Shown here piece after piece: positions 56,066 through 64,000 of a stretch of DNA of 64,000 bases. The stretch is from Rubrobacter taiwanensis (GTDB taxonomy: Bacteria > Actinomycetota > Rubrobacteria > Rubrobacterales > Rubrobacteraceae). The stretch covers positions 1 to 64,000 of the forward strand of contig NZ_SKBU01000015.1 of assembly GCF_004337705.1 (NCBI RefSeq), given 5' to 3'. Positions within the stretch are counted from its first letter, which is position 1. Every line of letters begins with the position of its first letter. The translations under genes and the position numbers were made by a program. The notes below the pieces were generated by a model that searched no databases, had not been told where the DNA came from, and was given only the letters and a program-made list of their open reading frames with translations.

Positions 56066-56806
56066 CTATTGCATCACCATTCCGCCGTCCACCCCGATGG
56101 TCTGACCGGTGATGTACCCGGCGGACTCCCGCGCCAGAAAGGCCACGACCTCCGCCACCTCCTCCGGCCGCCCGAAGCGCCCCACCGGGATCTGGGCGAG
56201 TATCTGCTGCTGCACGGACTCCGGCAGCTCCCCGGTGATGTCCGTCTCGATGTAGCCCGGGGTAACGGCGTTGGCGGTGATACCCCGCTCGGCCAGCTCG
56301 CGCGCCACGCTCTTGGTGAACCCGATGATCCCGGCCTTGGAGGCCGCATAGTTGGCCTGCCCGGCGTTGCCCATGAGCCCCACCACCGAGCTTATGTTGA
56401 TGATCCTGCCGTAGCGCGCCCGGATCATGGGCCGCAGCGCAGCCCTGGTGCAGTAGTACGTCCCGCGCAGGTTGGTGTTTATGACCTCGTCGAACTCGGA
56501 GTCCTTCATCCTGAGCAGCAGATTGTCGCGGGTTATGCCCGCGTTGTTCACCAGGATGTCCACCCCGCCGAAGGTCTCGAGTATCTGCTTGAAGATACCC
56601 CTGACATCTTCGGCGGAGGCGACATCCCCCCGGAACAGCTCCACCTCGCCGCCGGCCGCCTCCACCAGCCCGGCGGTCTCCTCGGCCGCGGCATCGTTGG
56701 AGCGGTAGACGACCGCCACGCGAGCTCCCTCCCGGCCCAAACGCTCGGCGACGGCCCGGCCTATCCCGCGCCCGCCTCCGGTCACAACGGCTACTCTTCC
56801 CCGCAT
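56066..56806 (-). CDS. fabG: 3-oxoacyl-[acyl-carrier-protein] reductase
   Basis: NADPH-dependent reduction step of fatty acid elongation. From ATG 56806 246 residues of the SDR fold: VVTGGGRGIGRAVAERLG, NNAG, catalytic S-Y-K (NISSVVGLMGNAGQANYAASKAG broken as ISSV and YAASK), and PGYIETDI. The open frame upstream overlaps fabZ and is not SDR-like. Confidence 0.95.
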   Translation of the reverse strand: MRGRVAVVTGGGRGIGRAVAERLGREGARVAVVYRSNDAAAEETAGLVEAAGGEVELFRGDVASAEDVRGIFKQILETFGGVDILVNNAGITRDNLLLRMKDSEFDEVINTNLRGTYYCTRAALRPMIRARYGRIINISSVVGLMGNAGQANYAASKAGIIGFTKSVARELAERGITANAVTPGYIETDITGELPESVQQQILAQIPVGRFGRPEEVAEVVAFLARESAGYITGQTIGVDGGMVMQ

Positions 56807-56816
56807 GTACCTCCCT

Positions 56817-57254
56817 CTACTCTTCCCGCTTCTCGAAGGCGAACATGATGTCGGCCTCGGCCGCCTTCTGCCCGTCAACGCTCGCAAGCCCCCGGCCGCG
56901 GCCGATCCGGCCGCCGAGCCGCTCTATCTGAACCTCCATCCTGAGCACGTCCCCGGGAACGACTAAGCGCCGGAAGCGTGCCCGGTCTATGCCGGCGAAG
57001 AGCGCGAGCCTCCCACGGAACTCCTCCTTCGCCATGACCCCCACAGCCCCGACCTGCGCCATCGCCTCGATGATGAGCACACCGGGCATGATCGGACGCT
57101 CCGGAAAGTGACCCTGAAAGAAGGGCTCGTTGTGCGTGACGTTCTTGATCCCCACCGCCCGCAGCCCGGGCTCCAGCTCCTCCACCCTGTCCACCAGGAG
57201 GAACGGGTAGCGGTGCGGAATGAGGTCCCGGATCTCATCAGGCCCCAGCATCAC
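56817..57254 (-). CDS. fabZ: 3-hydroxyacyl-[acyl-carrier-protein] dehydratase
   Basis: Dehydratase of fatty acid elongation. 145 residues, hot-dog fold with the active His in [19 protein letters not shown] and Glu in EAMAQ. GTG 57254 overlaps the fabD stop; ATG 57251 is the alternative. Confidence 0.95.
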   Translation of the reverse strand: MMLGPDEIRDLIPHRYPFLLVDRVEELEPGLRAVGIKNVTHNEPFFQGHFPERPIMPGVLIIEAMAQVGAVGVMAKEEFRGRLALFAGIDRARFRRLVVPGDVLRMEVQIERLGGRIGRGRGLASVDGQKAAEADIMFAFEKREE

Positions 57255-58066
57255 ACCGGAAGCTCCCGCGCAACCCGCCCCCTAAAGGGCAGCCCTCCGA
57301 AGTCTTTCAGCATCCTGACGAGCGTGCCCCCCTCACCGACCTCCACCACCTCCTCTACCCCGAGCGCGGCCAGGCGCTCGATCACCGCGACCCAGCGCAC
57401 GGGCGAGAGCATCTGCTCCTGCAACGCTCGCCGTACCTGATCTCCCGTCTCCAATACCCGACCGTCCAGCCCGCTGACCAGCGGGTACTCCGGGTCCCGG
57501 ACCTCCGCCGCCTCGAGCAGCCCGCACATCCCCTCTGAAGCGTCGCGCATCAACTCCGAGTGGAAGGCCCCGATCACCTTCAGCGGGATCTTCCTGCCCC
57601 CCACCTTCCCCGCAGCCTCCTCCACCGCCTCCGGCGCACCGGAGAGCACCGTCTGCCGCGGCGTGTTGAAGTTGGCCGCCACCACAACCCCCGAGACGGA
57701 CTCGGCGGCCGCCACCACCTCCTCCGGATCCGCCCGCAGCACCGCAACCATCTTCCCCGGATTCCGCCGCGCAGCCTCCGTCATCAGGCGGTCGCGCTCG
57801 GCTACGAGCCGGATGGCCTCCTTAAGCCCGAAGCAGCCCGCCGCATACGCCGCCGTGTACTCCCCGAGCGAATGCCCGGCGACCGCGGCCGGCTCCACAC
57901 CCCGCTCGCGCAGCACGCGCAAACACTCCACCGATCCGGCGAAGACAGACAGCTGATAGGGCACCTCAGAAGCGCCCGTCACCTCCTCTATCGTGCTCCT
58001 CAGCTCCGGGGAGAGCCCGCCGCCCGCAGTGCCCTGCCCCGGAAATACGAACGCAACTCCGCCCAA
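57251..58066 (-). CDS. fabD: Malonyl-CoA:ACP transacylase
   Basis: Loads malonate on ACP. 271 residues: VFPGQG at the N-terminus, active Ser in [15 protein letters not shown], and the His-containing GAFHSELM. Shorter than the ~310-residue E. coli enzyme; the N-terminal oxyanion loop and core are present but the segment after GQG is compressed. TTG 58066. Confidence 0.93.
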   Translation of the reverse strand: MGGVAFVFPGQGTAGGGLSPELRSTIEEVTGASEVPYQLSVFAGSVECLRVLRERGVEPAAVAGHSLGEYTAAYAAGCFGLKEAIRLVAERDRLMTEAARRNPGKMVAVLRADPEEVVAAAESVSGVVVAANFNTPRQTVLSGAPEAVEEAAGKVGGRKIPLKVIGAFHSELMRDASEGMCGLLEAAEVRDPEYPLVSGLDGRVLETGDQVRRALQEQMLSPVRWVAVIERLAALGVEEVVEVGEGGTLVRMLKDFGGLPFRGRVARELPV

Positions 58067-58077
58067 ATCCTCCCCCC

Positions 58078-59025
58078 TCAGATGCGATACAGATTGGCCG
58101 CCCAGGTCAGACCGAAACCAAACCCGACCGTTATCACATACCTCCCCGGCTCCAGACTCTCATAGATGTCCGGGTAGGAGATCGGGATGCTCGCCGCCGA
58201 AGTGTTCCCGAAGCGGTCCACGTTGATCACTACCTTCTCCTCCGGCACGTCCAGCTTGCGCATCGCAGCTTGTATTATGCGTGCATTAGCCTGATGCGGG
58301 ATTATATACTGCACCTCTTCCAGCGAGATGCCGTTACGGGCGAGGAGCTTCTCGACCATCTCGGGGAAGATCCTGACGGCGAACTTGAAGACCTCGCGTC
58401 CGTTCTGGTAGAGCTTGTCTCCGTTGCCGGGGTGTCCGGCGTATCCGAGCGGGGCCATACGCCCGTCGGCCCCCAGGATGTGATCCACGAACCCGGAGCT
58501 CTCGTCGCCCGAATCCAGCACCACGGCTCCGGCCCCATCACCGAAGAGCACGGCCGTCGAGCGGTCTCTCTGGTCCACGATCGCGGTCATGGCGTCGGCT
58601 CCGACGACGAGCGCCCGGCGGGCCACGCCGCTCTCCAGCATGGAGCTGGCCACTGCCGCCGCGTAGGAGAAGCCGGCGCAGGCCGCGGCCACGTCCAGCG
58701 CCCCGACCCCGACCGCTCCCACGGCCTCCCCGATCAGGCAGGCCACGGAGGGCATTGAGGCGGGTCCGGTGGAGGTGGCACACACGACGAGGTCCACCGA
58801 CTCCCCGGGAACCCCGGCGTGCGCGAGCGCTTTACGGGAGGCCTCCACGGCGAGCGTAACGGTGTCCTGCCCGTCGGTCACGAAGCGTCGCTCGCGGATG
58901 CCGGTGCGGGTGGAGATCCACTCGTCCGAGGTGTCCAGCACGGTCTCCAGGTCGCGGTTGGTCACCACCCGGCCGCCGAGCGCCCGGCCGACCCCGACGA
59001 TCCTGCCCGCCGCCCGGCCGTTCAA
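58078..59025 (-). CDS. fabH: 3-oxoacyl-[acyl-carrier-protein] synthase III
   Basis: Starts fatty acid synthesis from acyl-CoA and malonyl-ACP. 315 residues: Cys in [11 protein letters not shown], His in [11 protein letters not shown], Asn in the [11 protein letters not shown] segment. TTG 59025 overlaps the plsX stop (TTGA). Two AT-rich -10-like motifs lie inside the 3' third (58274 and 58301). Confidence 0.95.
   Translation of the reverse strand: MNGRAAGRIVGVGRALGGRVVTNRDLETVLDTSDEWISTRTGIRERRFVTDGQDTVTLAVEASRKALAHAGVPGESVDLVVCATSTGPASMPSVACLIGEAVGAVGVGALDVAAACAGFSYAAAVASSMLESGVARRALVVGADAMTAIVDQRDRSTAVLFGDGAGAVVLDSGDESSGFVDHILGADGRMAPLGYAGHPGNGDKLYQNGREVFKFAVRIFPEMVEKLLARNGISLEEVQYIIPHQANARIIQAAMRKLDVPEEKVVINVDRFGNTSAASIPISYPDIYESLEPGRYVITVGFGFGLTWAANLYRI
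58274..58306 (-). promoter_or_regulatory. Two intragenic -10-like boxes in fabH
   Basis: CATAAT (58279..58274, within GTATTATGC) and TATAAT (58306..58301) on the - strand, in codons for the conserved [13 protein letters not shown] stretch. + strand counts change mildly: 29 G/34 C in 58171-58270, 31 G/27 C in 58281-58380. Conserved protein sequence here could by itself force AT-rich codons, but ATA is avoidable. Possible promoter for fabD onward. Confidence 0.3.
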
Positions 59026-60017
59026 AGCGCTCCCTCCCGGCGCAGGCTCTCACCCAGATCGCCGGCGAGTCCGGCTCCGGCGCGGGAGATGCCCCGGATG
59101 GCGTTCTCCACGCCCCGGGCCCGGGTGTTACCGTGCCCGATGACCACCACTCCGTCGACCCCCAGCAGGAAAGATCCACCGTAGGTCTCGGGGTCCAGCC
59201 GGGACCTTAAGGCCAGAAGCCGCGGGCGCAGGATGCCGGCCGCGGCCCGGTGCAGGAGGCTGCCGCTCACCGCATCCCGGACGGCGGCCAGGATCTCGCG
59301 GGCCACCCCCTCGGCCGTCTTGAGCACCACATTCCCGGTAAACCCGTCCGTAACCAGCACGTCTGCGGCTCCTCGTCCGATATCCCGGCCCTCCACGTTT
59401 CCGACGAAGCGGATTGTAGCGCAACCGGCGAGCAGTTTGTGCGCCTCCCTGGCGAGCCGGCCGCCCTTCCCGGGCTCCTCTCCGACGTTTACGAGCCCGA
59501 CGCGGGGCTCCTCGATCTTCATGTACCGCCGGGCGAAGATGCTCCCCATGACGGCGAAACTCAGCAGGTCCTGCGGCCGGCACTCGACGGTCGCCCCCGC
59601 ATCCAGCAGCAGCACGCTCCCCTTGGGGAAGGGCATCACGGTGGCTATCGCGGGCCGCCGGATGCCCCGGATCCGCCCCACCCAGAGCAGAGCCGCCGCA
59701 ACCGTAGCCCCCGTGTTCCCGGCGGAGAAGAAGGCCTCGGCCTCTCCGGATCGCACCAGCCGCGCCGCCACCGCTACGCTGGCCTCCGGCCGCGCCCGCA
59801 GGCTGGCGGCCGGATCCTCCTCCATCCCGACGCTCCCCCGGGACGGGCGGAGGCTGAGATTCTCCGGCCGGTCGCTCCCGAGAAGCGGCTCCACGGTCTC
59901 AGGATCGCCGACGAGCAGTATCTCGTCGGCGAGGAGGCCACGGGCCGCAGCGAGCGCTCCGGAGACCACCTCCTCCGGGGCGTAATCGCCGCCCAGAGCA
60001 TCAACGGCGATGCGCAA
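59022..60017 (-). CDS. plsX: Phosphate acyltransferase PlsX
   Basis: Makes acyl-phosphate from acyl-ACP for phospholipid synthesis. 331 residues: [18 protein letters not shown] at the N-terminus, [19 protein letters not shown], and [13 protein letters not shown] 60017 with GGAG upstream. The rpmF-plsX-fabH-fabD order is classic. Confidence 0.95.
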   Translation of the reverse strand: MRIAVDALGGDYAPEEVVSGALAAARGLLADEILLVGDPETVEPLLGSDRPENLSLRPSRGSVGMEEDPAASLRARPEASVAVAARLVRSGEAEAFFSAGNTGATVAAALLWVGRIRGIRRPAIATVMPFPKGSVLLLDAGATVECRPQDLLSFAVMGSIFARRYMKIEEPRVGLVNVGEEPGKGGRLAREAHKLLAGCATIRFVGNVEGRDIGRGAADVLVTDGFTGNVVLKTAEGVAREILAAVRDAVSGSLLHRAAAGILRPRLLALRSRLDPETYGGSFLLGVDGVVVIGHGNTRARGVENAIRGISRAGAGLAGDLGESLRREGAL

Positions 60018-60045
60018 ATGCGTTACGCTCCGCGCCGGAGGCGGC

Positions 60046-60231
60046 CTACTCGGTTATCTCGACTTCGGTTACCGTGCGGCCCTTGTAGCTGCCGCACTCC
60101 CGGCAGACGCGGTGCGGCAGGGTGGGAGCACCGCAGGTCGGGCACGGGACCAGACCCGGCGTCCCCAGCGCGTGGTGGGCCCGGCGCTTGTTGCGGCGGG
60201 CACGCGAAGTCTTCCTCTTGGGTACTGCCAT
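60046..60231 (-). CDS. rpmF: 50S ribosomal protein L32
   Basis: 61 residues, basic N-terminus ([19 protein letters not shown]) and a four-Cys zinc ribbon (CPTCG, CRECG), so the zinc-binding form. Sits between yceD and plsX as in most bacteria. Confidence 0.96.
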   Translation of the reverse strand: MAVPKRKTSRARRNKRRAHHALGTPGLVPCPTCGAPTLPHRVCRECGSYKGRTVTEVEITE

Positions 60232-60259
60232 CCTGCTACCTCCGTGTATTCTTCTCTCT

Positions 60260-60715
60260 TTAGAAACCGGCGGCGATGTCCCGGAGACCGCGCCACCGCG
60301 GGTCTATCTCATCCTCGTCCCGGTCCCTGCCCACAGGTTCGGTGCCGGGAGCGAAGACCTGCATGGGGATCTCGGTCGGCAGGATCCTCTCGGCGTACTC
60401 CTGAAGATCCAGCTCCCAGTCCCGGATGTACAGCTCGGGATCGTTCGGCCGCGAGACGTACTCCGAGTCGCCGAACCGGGCCTCGAAGACGGTCGGCTCC
60501 AGCGTGCGGTCGCAGAGCGTCCTTATCTCGCAGAGTACCGTGAGATCCAGATATACCCCCTGCGCCAGCCGGGTCACCGAGACCTCGGCCGTAGCACTCC
60601 TCACCTCGTGATGGCGCCCGTAGAGATCGAAGTCCCCGATCTCCAGCTCGACGCGCTCCTCCTGAGGCTCGCCGAGCGCAGCCTCGGGCCGCCGGAGTTG
60701 AATCATATGCCGCAT
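60260..60715 (-). CDS. yceD: YceD-like protein (DUF177)
   Basis: 151-residue acidic protein of the DUF177/YceD family, which is linked to 23S rRNA/50S accumulation in bacteria and plastids. Recognised by the position before rpmF, by [20 protein letters not shown] and by the C-terminal [10 protein letters not shown]. Some members have a Cys cluster in the LCDRTL region; here only isolated Cys residues remain. ATG 60715 or 60706. Confidence 0.82.
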   Translation of the reverse strand: MRHMIQLRRPEAALGEPQEERVELEIGDFDLYGRHHEVRSATAEVSVTRLAQGVYLDLTVLCEIRTLCDRTLEPTVFEARFGDSEYVSRPNDPELYIRDWELDLQEYAERILPTEIPMQVFAPGTEPVGRDRDEDEIDPRWRGLRDIAAGF

Positions 60716-60755
60716 GCCGGATCAGCCCTCCGGAAAACCGCTAAAACCAGAAACA

Positions 60756-61211
60756 CTACTCTTCCTGAACCCCCTGCAGCTTGGAGCGCCCCCGCTGCAC
60801 GGCCTCCAGAAGCCGGGTGAGGTTCTCCTCCAGGTTGGCGAGCACCTCGTCGGCGTAATCCTCAGCTCCGAGCCGGATCTCCCGCTCCCGCCGCCGGGTC
60901 TCCTCCAGGATCTCCTGACTGCGCCGCTCGGCCCGCTTGAGCACCTCCTCCTCGGAGGTGATCTTCTCCGCCTCCTCCTGAGCCATGCGGATGATGCGGT
61001 CGCTCTCGCTGCGGGCCTCGTCCAGCATCGCCTGACGCTCCTTGACTATCCACCGAGCCTGCTTCAACTCCTCGGGGATCGTCTGACGCATCTGGTCGAT
61101 GATCTCGAAGGCGGCGTCACGGTCTATCATGGCCGTGTTGCCGAAGCCGGGGAAGCTGCGGGACTCCTCCACCAGCTCCTCGAGCCTGTCAATCAACACC
61201 AGTACGTCCAT
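60756..61211 (-). CDS. sepIVA: SepIVA/DivIVA-like coiled-coil cell division protein
   Basis: From ATG 61211 (GAGGTGG upstream) 151 residues, almost all helical and charged, with an N-terminal VLVLIDRLEELVEESR and a long coiled coil from about residue 35. In mycobacteria the essential septation factor SepIVA is encoded in the same place, between coaD and the yceD gene. It could also be described as DivIVA- or ATP-synthase-b-like on coiled-coil grounds alone; position makes SepIVA the better call. Confidence 0.7.
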   Translation of the reverse strand: MDVLVLIDRLEELVEESRSFPGFGNTAMIDRDAAFEIIDQMRQTIPEELKQARWIVKERQAMLDEARSESDRIIRMAQEEAEKITSEEEVLKRAERRSQEILEETRRREREIRLGAEDYADEVLANLEENLTRLLEAVQRGRSKLQGVQEE

Positions 61212-61241
61212 CCGCAAGCCACCTCTTGTCTCCATTAGCAC

Positions 61242-62270
61242 CTATTTACCCGCTCCCGAGTATATTTCACGCACGGTGTCCAGTATCTCATCCGGCACCA
61301 GCCCCTTTATATCACCGCCGTAGCTCGCCACCTCCCGCACGACGCTGGAGGACAGGAAGCTGTGCTCCGACGAGGCCATGATGAAGATGGTTTCGAGCTC
61401 CGGATAGAGTTTCCTGTTTACCTGAGCCTGCACGAACTCGGACTCGAAGTCGGAGACGGCGCGCAGACCCTTGACTATCACGCGAGCCCCGTGCTCACGT
61501 GCAAAGTCTACCAGAAGCCCGTCCATGACTTCCACAGAGACGTTCTCAAGCCCCTTGGTGGCGCGCTCTATCATGCGGGCGCGCTCCTCCTTGGAGACCG
61601 GCTGCCGCTTCTGGATGTTGCCCCCGACGGCCACGACCACGTGCCCGAAGATGCTCGCCGCCCGCCGGATGATCTCCAGATGGCCGCTGGTGAGGGGGTC
61701 GAAGCTCCCGGGACATATGGCAACGTCGGTGTTCAAGTCGGACCCGTCATAGATGGTTACCGTGGTCCCCCCGTAGCGATAGCTCTCTCCTGCACCGGAT
61801 CCCGCATCGTGCCGGGACGCCCCGCTCTCCAGCACCACCCGACCCGCAGGGTGCAGGAAGCCCGGCATACGCCCCAGAAGACGCTCCAGCTCCGTCCGCG
61901 AGATTCTATACGGAGGATCTAAAAATATCAAATGAAATTGCTGGTTTCGCGGCAGGCGGTCCAGCACGCGGCCGACGTCCCCCCGGATAACCTCGGCCCT
62001 CTCCTCGAACCCGCACCGCCGCAGGTTCTCCCGGATGGTCCGCACCGCCGCCCCGCTGCGGTCCACGAACACGGCCCGCTCGCAGCCGCGGGAGAGGGCC
62101 TCTATCCCGAGAGCGCCCGTACCGGCGAAGAGGTCCAGCACCTCTCCGCCCGCGAAGAACTGCCCCAGCCGGTTGAAGAGGCTCTCCCGCACCCGGTCGG
62201 AGGTCGGCCGCACGCCGCGCGGCACGGGGGCGAGCCGGGTACCGCGGGCCGTGCCGGAGATTATCCTCAC
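61242..62270 (-). CDS. RsmD-CoaD fusion: 16S rRNA m2G966 methyltransferase and phosphopantetheine adenylyltransferase
   Basis: One 342-residue frame holds two enzymes usually made from adjacent genes. Residues 1 to about 175 are RsmD (SAM motif LDLFAGTGALGIEAL, catalytic LDPPY at 117-121). About 180-342 are CoaD (CPGSFDPLTSGH with His197, later SSSVVRE), which makes dephospho-CoA. No stop separates them; the join is about VTIYDGSDLNTDVAI. A TTG at the join could give extra free CoaD. GTG 62270 is 4 bases after the recG stop. Confidence 0.88.
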   Translation of the reverse strand: MRIISGTARGTRLAPVPRGVRPTSDRVRESLFNRLGQFFAGGEVLDLFAGTGALGIEALSRGCERAVFVDRSGAAVRTIRENLRRCGFEERAEVIRGDVGRVLDRLPRNQQFHLIFLDPPYRISRTELERLLGRMPGFLHPAGRVVLESGASRHDAGSGAGESYRYGGTTVTIYDGSDLNTDVAICPGSFDPLTSGHLEIIRRAASIFGHVVVAVGGNIQKRQPVSKEERARMIERATKGLENVSVEVMDGLLVDFAREHGARVIVKGLRAVSDFESEFVQAQVNRKLYPELETIFIMASSEHSFLSSSVVREVASYGGDIKGLVPDEILDTVREIYSGAGK

Positions 62271-62274
62271 GCCG

Positions 62275-64000
62275 CTATTCCCGGAAGAGCCACTCTATGT
62301 CCGCCCCCAGCAGTTCCTCCACCTCCCGCTTGAGTGGGCCGTGAGCCGGGTCCCGGAGGTAGGGGTCATTCGCGACGAGAGCGAACGCCTCCTTGCGGGC
62401 TTCGACCAGGACCTCAACGTCGCGCAGGAGCTTGGCGACCTTGAGGTCCGGCATCCCGCTCTGGCGGCTCCCGAAGAGCGTCCCCTCGCCCCGGATCGCG
62501 AGGTCTGCCTCCGAGAGGCGGAAGCCGTCCTGATAACGGATCATCGCATCGAGCCGGGCACGGGAGTCCTCCGTCTGCGGATCGCCAACGAGGAAGCAGC
62601 GCGGCGGGTGCTCTCCGCGGCAGACTCGTCCGCGGAGCTGGTGCAGCTGCGAGAGGCCGAACCGCTCGGCGCCCTCGATCACGATTATGCTGGCATTGGG
62701 CACGTCCACGCCGACCTCCACGACTACGGTAGCGACGAGCACCTCAATCCCGCCTCCCCGGAAGGCGGCCATCACCTCCCGCTTCTCCGCAGCGCTCATG
62801 CGTCCGTGCAGGAGCCCGACGCGCCGATGCGGGAAGACCTTCTCCGAGAGCTCGCCGTAGAGCTCCTCGGCCGCCCGCACCTCCTCCAGTGCCTCCGACT
62901 CCTCGACGAGGGGGCAGATCACGTACGCCTGCCGCCCCTCATCCAGCTCCTCTTCGACGGCCGCGTACGCCTCCATCCGCCGGGCGGACTCCACGTGCAC
63001 CGTCTCGACCGGCTTGCGGCCGGGCGGCAGCTCGTCTATCACCGAGACCTCCAGATCCCCGTAGAGCGTGAGCGAGAGGGTGCGCGGGATCGGGGTGGCG
63101 GTCATGATGAGGGTGTCCGGGCTGATGCCCTTCTCCTTGAACACCGCCCTCTGGGAGACACCGAACCGGTGCTGCTCGTCCACGACCACGAGCGAGAGGT
63201 CCCGGAACCTGACATGCCGCTGTATGAGCGCGTGGGTCCCGATGATGAGGTGCGCTTGCCCGTTCTCTATCGCGTTCAGGCAGACCCGGCGCTCGGCGGC
63301 GGTCTGCGAGCCGGTGAGCAGCACTACCTCCACCGGCAGCTCCTCGAGGGCGTTTGAGACGGAGAGGTAGTGCTGCTCGGCCAGCACCTCGGTCGGAGCC
63401 ATTATCGCGCCCTGCCGGCCGGCCTCGATGGCCGTCAGGAGCGCGCAGATGGCGACCGCCGTCTTGCCGCTCCCCACATCCCCCTGCACCAGCCGGCGCA
63501 TCGGGCGCTCCGAGCTCATGTCGGCCAGCACCTCCTCCACCACCCGCTCCTGCGCCCCGGTGAGCGCGAACGGCAGCCCGTTCAGGTAGCGGTTCACCAG
63601 GCTGCCGTCGCCGCGGTTGCTGCGGCCCGGTTCCGACCGCTCCAGATGCATCTTGCGGGCGGCGAGCCCGATCTGCACCAGAAACAGCTCGTGGAAGACG
63701 AGCCGCCGCATGGCTCGCTGCAGCCGGTCCCTGCTCTCCGGGAAGTGGACCTCTCGGATGGCATCATGCAGGTTGGGTAGCCGCCGGCTCTCCAGCACCG
63801 AGACCGGCAGCGGGTCCGGAATGTAGCCTGCGGCGTCCAGGGCGCGGTGGATCAGGGCCCGCAAGCGCCGGGGCGTGATACCCCGCCCGGCGGGATAGAT
63901 CGGGACGAACTTCCCGGTGTGGGCCCCGTCACCGAACGAGCCCGGATCGTCCACGATCTCGAGCGTTCTGGCCGCAATCTGAATCCCGTACCGGCGCTGA
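62275..64000 (-). CDS. recG: ATP-dependent DNA helicase RecG (N-terminus outside window)
   Basis: Branch-migrating helicase that reverses stalled forks. The frame is open to the right edge, so the first part of the wedge/OB domain is missing. Visible: end of the wedge (FVPIYPAGRGI), Walker A QGDVGSGKTAVA, DEQHRFGVSQR (DEQH box), TATPIPRTL, LLHGRMSAAEK, and the TRG-like C-terminal motif. The coaD-recG neighbourhood is common. Confidence 0.95.
   Translation of the reverse strand, partial: QRRYGIQIAARTLEIVDDPGSFGDGAHTGKFVPIYPAGRGITPRRLRALIHRALDAAGYIPDPLPVSVLESRRLPNLHDAIREVHFPESRDRLQRAMRRLVFHELFLVQIGLAARKMHLERSEPGRSNRGDGSLVNRYLNGLPFALTGAQERVVEEVLADMSSERPMRRLVQGDVGSGKTAVAICALLTAIEAGRQGAIMAPTEVLAEQHYLSVSNALEELPVEVVLLTGSQTAAERRVCLNAIENGQAHLIIGTHALIQRHVRFRDLSLVVVDEQHRFGVSQRAVFKEKGISPDTLIMTATPIPRTLSLTLYGDLEVSVIDELPPGRKPVETVHVESARRMEAYAAVEEELDEGRQAYVICPLVEESEALEEVRAAEELYGELSEKVFPHRRVGLLHGRMSAAEKREVMAAFRGGGIEVLVATVVVEVGVDVPNASIIVIEGAERFGLSQLHQLRGRVCRGEHPPRCFLVGDPQTEDSRARLDAMIRYQDGFRLSEADLAIRGEGTLFGSRQSGMPDLKVAKLLRDVEVLVEARKEAFALVANDPYLRDPAHGPLKREVEELLGADIEWLFRE

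Overview
The window is a gene-dense, GC-rich (roughly two-thirds G+C) bacterial chromosome segment holding almost only core genes. The best fit is a deep-branching actinobacterium of the Rubrobacter type. Supporting signs are a WhiG sigma factor beside dprA/comM and rpsB, a small RsiG-like protein with one c-di-GMP motif copy, a GarA-like FHA protein next to an FtsR-like MerR regulator, a SepIVA-like coiled-coil protein beside rsmD/coaD, and no mutS or mutL. I cannot name the species from the sequence.

Layout. Positions 1-8206 are on the + strand: cmk (5' end cut), plsC, der, pgsA, a large mannose-1-phosphate guanylyltransferase with a mutase-like domain, then rsiG, a zinc-ribbon/FHA protein, ftsR, apt and a tyrosine recombinase. 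From about 8211 to the end every gene is on the - strand. A small accessory pocket (recombinase, a possible 28-residue membrane peptide, a Tat-exported heparinase-like lyase) lies at 7.3-10.3 kb.

A long co-directional series follows in chromosomal order: hflX, miaA, miaB, a GHKL ATPase, rny, recX, recA, rodZ, ftsK, rnj, an M16 peptidase, pnp, rpsO, ribF, truB, nrnA, rbfA, ylxP, infB, nusA, rimP, ispG, rseP, dxr, cdsA, uppS, frr, pyrH, tsf, rpsB, whiG, dprA, comM, yraN, rnhB, rplS, trmD, rimM, khpA, rpsP, ffh, ftsY, smc, rnc, fabF, acpP, fabG, fabZ, fabD, fabH, plsX, rpmF, yceD, sepIVA, an rsmD-coaD fusion and recG (5' end cut). Transcription runs right to left. Many neighbours overlap by 4 bases (ATGA, GTGA, TTGA, CTGA), as expected of translationally coupled operons.

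How the genes work together: translation and ribosome maturation (rpsB, tsf, frr, infB, nusA, rimP, rbfA, truB, rimM, trmD, rsmD), RNA turnover (rny, rnj, pnp, nrnA, rnc), type II fatty acid synthesis feeding phospholipid synthesis (fab genes, plsX, plsC, cdsA, pgsA), isoprenoid and undecaprenyl carriers (dxr, ispG, uppS), protein export (ffh, ftsY), chromosome handling (smc, ftsK, recA, recX, recG, dprA, comM) and a developmental sigma/anti-sigma pair (whiG, rsiG).

Main points for a second look. (1) Strand composition flips abruptly from C/A-rich to G/T-rich at AT-rich TATAAT-like motifs, most of them inside genes. (2) The rimP-nusA-infB leader looks like a terminator/antiterminator attenuator. 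(3) hflX has a perfect 9-bp dyad overlapping its -10 box, inside miaA. (4) NusA carries a C-terminal Cys/His zinc-like knuckle. (5) rsmD and coaD form one reading frame. (6) A GHKL ATPase sits where mutS/mutL lie in Bacillota. (7) Several genes lack a normal start codon (CTG or ATA appear to serve). No rRNA, tRNA, CRISPR array or insertion sequence was seen.
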